The translations under genes were made by a program, and so were the position numbers. Under the pieces are notes generated by a model. It searched no databases. It had not been told where the DNA came from and saw only the letters and a list, made by a program, of their open reading frames with translations. Source: Symsagittifera roscoffensis (lineage: Eukaryota; Xenacoelomorpha; Acoela; Convolutidae). From it: a DNA stretch of 64,000 bases. Each line of letters begins with the position of its first letter. Positions within the stretch are counted from its first letter, which is position 1. The stretch is taken from assembly GCF_963678635.1 (NCBI RefSeq), contig NC_087063.1, positions 46,480,101-46,544,100 on the forward strand. The letters run 5' to 3'. Shown here one piece after another: positions 46,571 to 56,653 of this stretch.

Positions 46571-48214
46571 GGAATTTACTGTTGTTACTCTGCTGCCTTC
46601 CAGACTTCGTTTTCATCCCGTATCTTAAAAGAACGTCTGCTTACAATCCAGCCGATGAAAATCCATTAACCAAATCTAACTTGCTCTCTTGAACCAATTT
46701 TGGTTCATTTTTCATAATTTTTTTCTTAACTCTGTTAAGCCCTATCATTGATGCATGTTATAAAACAGCTTTTCTAAACAATAGGAATCGCAAATTAGCC
46801 GAACTATGATTTAAAATCAGAATAAAAACTAGACAAACAGAGGCGATATAAAAATTAATGACTATGGTAAAAAAAATACATTAAAAAATCATTCTTTTTG
46901 CAAGTTGAGCTGCAAACCAAACAAACAGATGAACAGCCATCCCTTTTGTACAAACCGAACAGCAAAATTATACAATATCTACAAAATAGACCCTTGAATT
47001 CGTGATAACAAAAAGAATGAAACTCCCCCACTCCTCAGGTATTTGACCTCATGTCGACCCAAAGGATCCCCCTTTGTACAATTTTGGGATTTCTGGCTCA
47101 CTGACCCTTAAATGTCTTTGGCGCCATTATAAACCAATGTTAAGGGGGGAGCGCGCGCCGAAAAAAAACGCAATTTTTTGGTCAAAACTTTCAGAAAAAG
47201 GACCTAAAAACGCCTTTTTTGCTTGTTTTTTTTTTCAAAAAAATTGCCAGCAGTACGTCAAAACAGGGTCTTTATAGTGAATTGGTAGAGCTCAGAAAAT
47301 CAAGTTGTTCGACCTGAAAAAAAGGTCGACAAAATCCTCTCCTCCCTCGAGAAAATTCTAGATCCGCCCCTGTCTAACTGCGAGAAAAAAAATATACTAC
47401 TTCTGGAAAACTGTTGTTCGAAGCTTCATTAAGCGCTTGATTCGCAATAAAAAAAAACTATAGAAAAACGCAATGAAAAAATTTTTTTGTTGTGATTTTT
47501 TTGTTTTATAATTGATGTTTCAAAGACGACTTCAGTCAATTATTCCAAAATTACTAAAAGTATAAGCTCTCCTCTATTTTCTCTCACCACACCACAACAA
47601 AGCGACACAAACTTAATGCTTACTTGCTTTATTTATACAAAATTCTTGATGCACAAAATTTTCCAAAAAGCTTCCACATCTGGATACAGTAAGAACAGAG
47701 CGTTTGAGCAAAATACATAGAACAAAAATCAAGCTAACTTAACTTCAGATTGATTCTGCTTATTTGGGATTTCATAAACCTATGCATGTGATAAAGTGAC
47801 GCTGATGCTGGGGTTCGAGTTTGAACGCGATATGAAATTTTCTGCAGTACAAAAAAATCCAGTTTACCCGGCTATCACACATCTGCCAATTTTTTTTCGA
47901 TCTATTTTCTCTTAAATCTCAGTATAAATCGATTTGAAAGATGGATTGTCGAGCGACATTACAAAAACTTTCTATGTTGAACAAAACCAGTTTGAAATTT
48001 TTGGTTTTTAGTATATCTTCAGGGGCCGAATACAGCGCAAAAAACACCACCAATCGCACAACTTACAATCCATCTTTCAAATCGGCGTATACTGATAAAT
48101 CGGAGTAAAAAAGATCGAGAAAAAATTTGCAGATGTGATAGCCTGGCAAACTGGTTTTTGTAATGCAGAAAAATACAGGTTTGAAAAACCGTATGCCGTC
48201 CAAACTCGATCCCC
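46571..48214. repeat. Duplicated upstream region of the Nopp140 gene, copy 2
   Basis: Starts with the first roughly 17 codons of the Nopp140 gene in minus orientation (46,571-46,617), then about 800 bp of its upstream DNA, nearly identical to 42,119-42,898. After about 600 bp of extra sequence, the block matching 42,899-43,113 follows. Only a stub of coding sequence remains, so this is a promoter-bearing fragment without a gene. Confidence 0.85.
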
Positions 48215-48235
48215 AGGATCAGCGTCACTTCATCC
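47790..48235. repeat. Long imperfect inverted repeat (fold-back), arms about 165 bp
   Basis: The arm at 47,790-47,950 is the reverse complement of 48,063-48,235. Shared landmarks include AAGTGACGCTGAT, CTGGGGWTCGAGTTT, TTCTGCAKTACAAAAA, GGCTATCACA and GATTTGAAAGATGGATTGT. The spacer is about 110 bp. The first arm includes a B-box-like GGGTTCGAGTTTG. The copy at 42,899-43,113 holds only one arm. Confidence 0.75.
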
Positions 48236-48434
48236 TAAGAATAATTTTAGTAATCTCAAAAGAGCAGAATCAACCTTTGAGACACAGAGGCGAAGCAAAG
48301 CTTCGCGCCACTAGCGATAGAACTAAAACAGTGTGGGATAATAATGAAAAAGAAGATGAAAAAAAAAACACTTTGAAAAAAGCAAATTTGTTTAGAAGTC
48401 CCTCTTGAAAAACAACAAACATAAAAAATAGCCA

Positions 48435-48961
48435 ACTGACAAATTAAAGACAGTTCAACGCAAATAAACAAAAATTACTGACTTCATTTTTGAAAACAGC
48501 CAAAATGGAAAAGAGAAATGAAGGCACGGAAACTGAAAAAAAAATCGACTTGTTTTCCCATAAATCTTCAACTTTTGAATTTTGTCGAAAACTATATGTG
48601 GCCTTAAAGCTCTTCAAATTTGTAGAACAATTTACGATTGACACTTTTTTAATAAAAACAATCCCATTTGAGAAAACTGGATGAATATGTAATACTTTTA
48701 TTTCGCTGGGAAATCTGATAATTAATATCCATTTTCGAAATTAGAAGTCGATCACGTTTTTCGTGACCTTTACTTTTCAATGTTGATGTTCAATAGTGGA
48801 ATTTGCCTTCCTTTTAACAAAGGAAATGCACTGAACTTGAAAAGAAATCACAAGTCGAACCGCAAAAAAATCAAAACTGAGCGTGAACAAAATTCAGGAC
48901 TTTTTCCTGAAAAGAAATCAGCGAGACCTATATAAGAGTACTCACTGCGTTCATTTCTTTT
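48435..48961 (+). mobile_element. MITE-like repeat
   Basis: GCCAACTGACAAATTAAAGACAG-type left flank, internal AAGCTCTTCAAATTTGTAGA block, GAGACCTATATAAGAGTACTC box and a CGTTCATTTCTTTT right end. Same subfamily as 43,116-44,122. Confidence 0.55.
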
Positions 48962-48974
48962 AAAAATCTCAATC

Positions 48975-49310
48975 ATCATACTTCGAGATGAAATAGATGG
49001 CGCTTAAGCTCTTTGAATATCTAGAACAATTTAAGAAGACGTTTTTTTGATAAAATTAAGAGAACGCTGGATCAATAAGTATTTTAAATTGTACTTTCGC
49101 ATTTAGAAGTCTATCAGTTTTTTCATAACTTTTATAATTTTGCTGTTCAAAAAATCCTTCCTTTCAATGAAAGAAATGACTTGGACTTACCAAGAAATCA
49201 AAAGTCAAACCGAGAAAAATTAAATTGGAGCCTGAACAAATTTCAAGACTTCTCCTGCAAAAAAAAAACGAAAAAAAAAAAATCGTCACGACCTATATAA
49301 GAGATTGAAT
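48975..49310 (+). mobile_element. MITE-like repeat, 5'-truncated
   Basis: Starts at the AGATGGCGCTTAAGCTC block and ends with CACGACCTATATAAGAGATTG, a box form closer to that of the satellite than the other dispersed copies. Confidence 0.5.
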
Positions 49311-50052
49311 TATGTCTATCGACTCTTTAAAGCATTTAGCATTGGCAATTTAACAGAGACTGAAACCCTGAAATTGAAGAAAAAAAAACAAAATCAAAAT
49401 CAGAGTTGAAGAATTTACAAATTACCGAAAATTTTTCAATTAGTCAAAACTGTTTAAATCAAAATGAAAATTTATTACTAGGGGGTATAGGCCGATAAAG
49501 CACTGTATCAGATATAATAAATTGCATTTGAACAAAAAAAAACAGAAAATACGCCGACAAAAGTTAGGATGAAAATAAGGAATCCGAAAAATTTCAAACC
49601 CTTTTCAAAAAATTTAATACAAGATTTACATACAACCTCAGATGAACCTCGGTAGTTTTAAAGAGTAAAAAAGTCCAGTTTCCGCGAGAGTAATTATTAT
49701 AAAGCAAGTAACCTTCTGATAGGCGGATTCTGCGAACAAGCTTTATAACGGGACAACGTATTGAACCCGGCTGCAACTCCCTTCTTAATCTCTAAAACAT
49801 CATACTAAAGGAAAAGCGCTACTGAATTTAATTAGAGAAACGGACTAGTTAAACGTCAAATTAATTTTATCTGAAATAAACTACATTACACTGAAAAAGA
49901 AGAAATATCACAATCATTGTTGTAACTAAAATTAGCGTAAGACTAACTAAAATTAAGATGATCCGATTCACTTGATTGCCAAAGTCTATCTAAAAATCGA
50001 GACAGAGGCACACTTCGCAAGCATTCAGAAAATCGATATTAGCCTACAGATA
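49311..50052. other. AT-rich intergenic DNA
   Basis: No gene is seen. A minus-strand GCCGGGTTCAATACG near 49,765 resembles a tRNA T arm but has no credible partner arms. An AGAGGCACACTTCGCAAGC motif near 50,005 matches the sequence that precedes the tRNA-like tails in the intron. Confidence 0.5.
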
Positions 50053-50540
50053 GTTTGAAAAGAGTCAAAAACTCAAGTCGATCCTCATTTATTTTTCCTA
50101 CATCTAACAGGGTTCGAGTTCAAAATAAAAACCTATCCCTTTAAAGCTATTCCAATTTAAAATTTGCTTCATGATTGACACTTTTTTGATTAACCTAAAA
50201 ACTGATTTTGAGAAATTAGATCAACAGATAAATTCTTTATCATGTGAAAACAAAAGCTTGACTTTTGAAACTTGAATTGAAAGTCAATCGCAATCCCCTT
50301 TTGCGCCATTCGCACTTTTGTAGGCGGAGGGGTTGATACATAAATACCAAACTCAAAACTGCAAAAAAAGTACATTACGGCAGGTAGGAAACTATTTAAA
50401 TTTCGAACACTTGGGAAAAGTTTCGATTCAATAAATCTAGCCTATTTTGAGAAGATAAAGCAAACCGGCAAGTTTTTCAATCTGCTGTAGACTTTTTCTG
50501 GACAAAACATCACCACGACCTATATAGGAGACATTGGCTA
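50053..50540 (+). mobile_element. MITE-like repeat running into the satellite
   Basis: Left end GAAAAGAGTCAAAAACTC and diverged internal blocks are followed by GACTTTTTCTGGACAAAACATC and GACCTATATAGGAGACATTGG, which are already satellite sequence. This copy is the join between the dispersed family and the tandem array. Confidence 0.5.
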
Positions 50541-52717
50541 TTAAAGTAACAACATATTAAAAGTCTAAGATAAGGAATAAAAGAATACCATAACTAAAAC
50601 TGAAATTGATCAACAAATTCAGTCGTCCTGTGAACAAATTTGCTCATGGGACCAAGTTCAGTACACGGTCGCAATAATTCGGTTATTGCAAGGGTAGACT
50701 TTTTCTGGACAAAACATCATCACAACCTATATAAGAGTCAATGGCTATTAAAGTAACAACATATTAAAAGTCAAAGATAAGAATTAACAGATTACCATAA
50801 TTTAAACGAAATTTATCAACAATTTCAGTCGTCCTGTGAACAAATTTGCTCACAGGAACAAGTTCAGTACACGGTCGCAATACCCTGGTTATTGCATGGG
50901 TAGACTTTTTCTGGACGAAGCATCATCACGACCTATATAAGAGTCATTGGCTATTAAAGTAACAACATATTAAAAGTCAAAGATAACAATTAACAGAATA
51001 CCATAACAAAAAAGAAATTGACCAACAATTCCAGTCGTCCTGTGAACCAATTTGCTCACAAGAACAAGTTCAGTACACGGTCGCAATAATGGTTATTGCA
51101 AGGGTGAAATTTCTCTGGACAAAACATCAGGACCTATATCAGAGTCATTGGCTATTAAAATAACAACATATTAAAAAAACAAAGATAAAAATTATTAGAT
51201 TACCATAACTAAAACTGAAATTGACAAACAATTTCAGCTGTCCTGTCAAAAAATTTGCTCACGGGAACAATTTCCGTACACGGTCGCAAAACCCTGGTTA
51301 TTGCAAGGCTAGACTTTTTCTGGACAATACATCATCGACCTATATACGAGACATTGGCTATTAACAACATATTAAAAGTCAAAGATAAGAAATAAACGAA
51401 TACCATAACAAAAACTGAAATTGACCAACAAATTCAGTCGTCCTGTGAACAATCTTGCTCATTGGAACAAGGTCAGTACACGGTCGCAATAACTCGGTTA
51501 TTGCAAGGGTAAACTTTTTCTGGACAAAACATCATCACGACCCATATAAGAGTCATTGGCTATAAAAGCAACAACATATTAAAAGTCAAAGATAAGAACT
51601 AACAGAATACCATAACTTAAATGAAATTGACCAACAATTTCAGTCGTCCTGTGAACAAATTTGCTCACGGGAACAAGTTCAGTACACGGTCGCAATACCC
51701 TGGTTATTGCAAGGGTATACTTTTCTGGACAAAACATCATCACGGCCTACAGAGTCATTGGTTATTAAAATAACAACATATTAAAAGTCAAAGATAAGAA
51801 TTAAAAGAATACCATAATCAAAACTGAAATTAATCTACAAATTCAGTCGTGCTATGAAATTTGCTCATGGGAACAGCTTCAGTACATGGTCGCAATACCC
51901 TGGTTATTGCAAGGGTAGACTTTTTCTGGACAAAACATCATCACGACCTATACAAGAGCCATTTGCTATTAAAGTAACAACATCTTAAAAGTCAAAGATA
52001 AGAATTTAAAAAAAATCAAAAGTAAAACTAAAGTTGCCAACAATTTCAGTCGTCCTGTGAACAAATTTGCTCACGGGAACAAGTTCAGTACACGGCCGCA
52101 ATATCCTCGTTATTGCAAGGGTAGACTTTTTCTGGACAAAACATCATCACGACCATTATAAGAGTGATTGGCTATTGAAGTAACATATTAAAACTCAAAG
52201 ATAAGAATTAGAGAAATACCATAACTATAATTGAAATTGACCAACAATTTCAGTCGTCCTCTGAACAAATTTGCTCACGGGAACAAACTCAGTGCACGGT
52301 CGCAATACCCTGATTATTTCAAACTTTTTCTGGACAAAACATCATCACGACCTATATGAGTCATTGGCTCTTAAAGTAACAATCTATTAAAAATCAAAGA
52401 TAAAAATTAAAAGAATACCAGAACTTAGATGAAACTTACCAACAATTTCAGTCGTCCTGTTATCAAATTTACTCACGGGAACAGGTTCAGTACACGGTCG
52501 CAATACCCTGGTTATTGCAAGGGTAGACTTTTTCTGGACAAAGCATCATCACTACCTATATAAGAGTCATTGGCTATTAAAGTAACAACATATTAAAAGT
52601 CAAAGATAAGAATTAAAAGAATACAATATCTAAAATGAATTTGACCAACAATTTCAGTCGTCCGGTGAACAAATTTGCTAACGGGAACAAGTTCAGTACA
52701 CGGTCGCAATACCCTGG

Positions 52718-54765
52718 TTATTGCAAAGGTAAACTTTCTCGGGACAAAACTTCATCACGACCTATATAAGAGTCATTCGCTATTAAAGTAACAACATCTT
52801 GAAAGTCAACGATAAGAATTAAAAGAATACAATAACTAAAACTGAAATTGCCAACAATTTCAGTCGTGATGTAAAAAACTTTGCTCAAGGGAACAAGTTC
52901 AGTACACGATCGCAATATCCTGGTTGCTCCAAGGGTAGATTTTTTCTGGACAAAATATCATCACGACCAATATAAGAGTGTTTGGCTATTAAAATAACAT
53001 ATTAAAAGTCAAGGATAAGAATTAAAAAAGTACCAAAACTAAAATTGAAATTGAGCCGCAATTTCAGTCGTCCTGTGAAATTTGCTCACATGAACAGCTT
53101 CAGTACACGGTCTCAATACCCTGGTTATTGCAGGAGTAGACTTTTTCTGGACAAAACATCATCACGACCTATATAAGAGTCATTAGCTATTAAAGTAACA
53201 ACATCTTGAAAGTCAACGATAAGAATTGAAAGAATACAATAACTAAAACTGAAATTGCCAACAATTTCAGTCGTGATGTAAAAAACTTTGCTCACGGGAA
53301 CAAGTTCAGTACACGATCGCAATATCCTGGTTATTCCAAGGGTAGATTTTTTCTGGACAAAATATCATCACGACCAATATAAGAGTGTTTGGCTATTAAA
53401 ATAACATATTAAAAGTCAAAGATAAGAATTAAAGGAATACCATAACTCTAACTGAAATTGACCAGTAATTTCAGTCGTCCTCTGAACAAATTTGCTCACG
53501 GGAACAAGTTCAGTGCAAGTTCGCAATACCCTGGTTATTGCAAGGGCAGACTTTTTCTGGACAAAACATCATCACGACCTATATAAGAGTCATTGGCTAT
53601 TAAAGTAACAATATATTAAAATTCAAAGATAAAAATTAAAAGAATACCAGAATTTAGACTGAAAATGACCAACAATTTCAGTTGTCCTGTCAACAAACTT
53701 GCTCACGGGAACAATTTCAGTACACGGTCGCAAAACCCTGGTTATTGCAAAGGTAAACTTTCTCGGGACAAAACTTCATCACGACCTATATAAGAGTCAT
53801 TCGCTATTAAAGTAACAACATCTTGAAAGTCAACGATAAGAATTAAAAGAATACAATAACTAAAACTGAAATTGCCAACAATTTCAGTCGTGATGTAAAA
53901 AACTTTGCTCAAGGGAACAAGTTCAGTACACGATCGCAATATCCTGGTTGCTCCAAGGGTAGATTTTTTCTGGACAAAATATCATCACGACCAATATAAG
54001 AGTGTTTGGCTATTAAAATAACATATTAAAAGTCAAGGATAAGAATTAAAAAAGTACCAAAACTAAAATTGAAATTGAGCCGCAATTTCAGTCGTCCTGT
54101 GAAATTTGCTCACATGAACAGCTTCAGTACACGGTCTCAATACCCTGGTTATTGCAGGAGTAGACTTTTTCTGGACAAAACATCATCGCGACCTATATAA
54201 GAGTCATTAGCTATTAAAGTAACAACATCTTGAAAGTCAACGATAAGAATTGAAAGAATACAATAACTAAAACTGAAATTGCCAACAATTTCAGTCGTGA
54301 TGTAAAAAACTTTGCTCACGGGAACAAGTTCAGTACACGATCGCAATATCCTGGTTATTCCAAGGGTAGATTTTTTCTGGACAAAATATCATCACGACCA
54401 ATATAAGAGTGTTTGGCTATTAAAATAACATATTAAAAGTCAAAGATAAGAATTAAAGGAATACCATAACTCTAACTGAAATTGACCAGTAATTTCAGTC
54501 GTCCTCTGAACAAATTTGCTCACGGGAACAAGTTCAGTGCAAGTTCGCAATACCCTGGTTATTGCAAGGGCAGACTTTTTCTGGACAAAACATCATCACG
54601 ACCTATATAAGAGTCATTGGCTATTAAAGTAACAATATATTAAAATTCAAAGATAAAAATTAAAAGAATACCAGAATTTAGACTGAAAATGACCAACAAT
54701 TTCAGTTGTCCTGTCAACAAACTTGCTCACGGGAACAATTTCAGTACACGGTCGCAAAACCCTGG
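52718..54765 (+). repeat. Higher-order repeat: 1,024 bp block of five monomers, twice
   Basis: 52,718-53,741 and 53,742-54,765 are almost identical, down to rare monomer variants such as CTTTCTCGGGACAAAACTTC and GTGATGTAAAAAACTTTGC. They differ at only a few bases, whereas neighbouring monomers differ far more. The block duplication is therefore much younger than the monomers. Confidence 0.9.
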
Positions 54766-55047
54766 TTATTGCAAGGCTAGACTTCTTCTGGACAAAACAT
54801 CATCGCGACCTATATGAGAGTCATTGGCTATTAAAGTAACATATTAAAAGTCTAAGATAAGAATTAAAAGAATACCATAACTAAAACTGAAATTGATCAA
54901 CAATTTCAGTCGTCCTGTGAACAAATTTGCCCACGGGAACAAGTTGAGAGCACGGTGTTAATACCCTTGTTATTGCAAGGGTAGACTTTTCTGGACAAAA
55001 CATCATCACGACCTATATAAGAGTCATTGGCTATTAAAGTAACAACA

Positions 55048-55053
55048 CATTAA
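55048..55053. repeat. Probable target-site duplication of the LINE, left
   Basis: CATTAA occurs here and at 59,253-59,258, at the two points where satellite sequence is interrupted. It is short and AT-rich, so chance is possible. Confidence 0.45.
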
Positions 55054-55114
55054 CAACAACAACAACAAGACTCAAATTCCTTCCATGAAGGTATAAAGAA
55101 ATGTAATAACAAAA

Positions 55115-56653
55115 TCAAGACGTACAAGTAGAACAATAACAGTTAATAAACCAAGAGCACGAGTTTTGCATTGAGTATGCATTCGCTGTGATATTGAATA
55201 GAAATGTTTTAATGTTTCTCCTGAAGGTAGCGGGACTATCATAAATGTCGATTCCAAGACCAGGATGGGCGAGAAAATGATTCGCAAGTTTCACCACCCG
55301 ATTAAAGAAGGACTCCCCAGTTCGTCGTTTCCTATTGCGTCGGATCTCAAACATAACTGTATCGGAGGATCGGTGACCGGTCATTTCCGGTGCATAAGAG
55401 ACAAAGTGGAACAAATCAAAATCTAATTTGTCGTTGAGAAGTTTGTTGAAAAGGGTGAGATCATTGAGTTGGTGGATGAGAGAAATAGGCAACATATTTG
55501 TCACACAGAGTAGAATGTTGTAAGGAGCTGTGTAGTTGCGTGTACTACATCTGAGCGCTCTACATTGGAGCGCTTCTAGCTTGCGGATACTGGTAAGGTA
55601 TGGGTACCAGGTTTAAGAAGCATAAAGAATAACTGAGAGAACACATGACTTATAAAGTTGGAGTTTGGTAGTGGTGGGGCAGGTAATTGGGATGTTTTTA
55701 GCTGAAGCTAACTTTTTTTCAATATGCGGTCTCCACGACAGGTCATCGGCCACCCATACACCAATGTCTTTGATGCAAGAGACGGTCGATATCTGATGAT
55801 TTCCAATTGTGAGTTGATATGTGTCGTCAGTTTTTCCGAATAACATCGTTTTACACTTGTCTGGGTGAAAAGTCATTGAGTTCTCGATAGACCAAGCGAG
55901 GAAATTATCAATATCGTGTTGTAGATTCTTTGCTATGGGTGATTCTGTCGAAATCATTTTGCTATCATCGGCAAACAGAAAACAGTCGGAGTATTTACAG
56001 TAGTCTGGCAGGTCATTAATGAATATAATGAATAACAACGGACCTAGGACGCTCCCTTGAGGAACACCACTAGTAACCGAAGCAATGTAAGAGAGAACCC
56101 CGTTAATGTTCACACATTGAGTTCTGTCAGCGAGGTAACTCCGGATGAGTTCAATGAAACTTGGGTCGAGGCCCATTTTTTTCAGTTTGTGCAATAAAAC
56201 GACATGAGGCACTTTGTCGAATGCTTTTTGAAAATCGAAGTATACCGCGTAGGGCTTCTTATTGTTCTCAAGTTGATTGTAGATATTGTCAAGATAGGCT
56301 AGTAGTTGAGTAACCGTGGATCGATGTTTTCGGAAGCCGTGTTGTTGCTTGGCCAACTGCGACTTTATTCTAGGATAAAGAAAGTTGAAAATTAGTCGCT
56401 CCAGAATGAGAGAGAGCCGAGGTAGAATGCTAATGGGGCGATAATTGGAAATAAGAGACCGAGAGCCATCTTTGAAGATAGGTGTTATGTAACTGCATTT
56501 CCATGTAGTGGGCCACACACAAGAGGATAGAACAAAGGAGAAAAGAATGTAAGCAAAAGGGGCTAATACTGCTGAGGCGTTGTGATACAGGCAGGACGGA
56601 AGGCCATCGGAAGACTGAGAATGTGAATCAGGGCATTTCGACAAGTGTTTCAA
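55115..56653 (-). pseudogene. LINE reverse transcriptase and C-terminal tail
   Basis: The RT continues in another frame from about 56,650, indicating a one-base shift that could lie in the A7 run just upstream. Blocks in order: WKCSYITPIFKDGS, NYRPISILP, QHGFRKHRSTVTQLL, YAVYFDFQKAFDKVPH, SGVPQGSVLGPLLF, CFLFADDSKMI and DIGVWVADDLSWRPHI. At 55,613-55,615 a TAA interrupts the frame between ILYAS and TWYPYLTSIRKLEALQ. The same frame then runs on to 55,115 with a tail typical of the group (SPATFRRNIKTFLF). With both changes the copy is probably inactive, unless the shift is a programmed or sequencing effect. Confidence 0.85.

Larger units (their letters stand above)
50541..55053 (+). repeat. Satellite array, about 205 bp monomer (left part)
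   Basis: Monomers recur every 200-210 bp. In order each carries CCTATATAAGAGTCATTGGC, ATTAAAGTAACAACATATT, AAAGATAAGAATTAAAAG, CTGAAATTGACCAACAATTTC, GTCCTGTGAACAAATTTGC, TCACGGGAACAAGTTCAG, ACGGTCGCAATACCCTGG, TTATTGCAAGGGTAGAC, TTTTTCTGGACAAAACATC. About 22 monomers with roughly 5-15% differences. No coding capacity; open frames here are by-products of the period. Confidence 0.95.
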
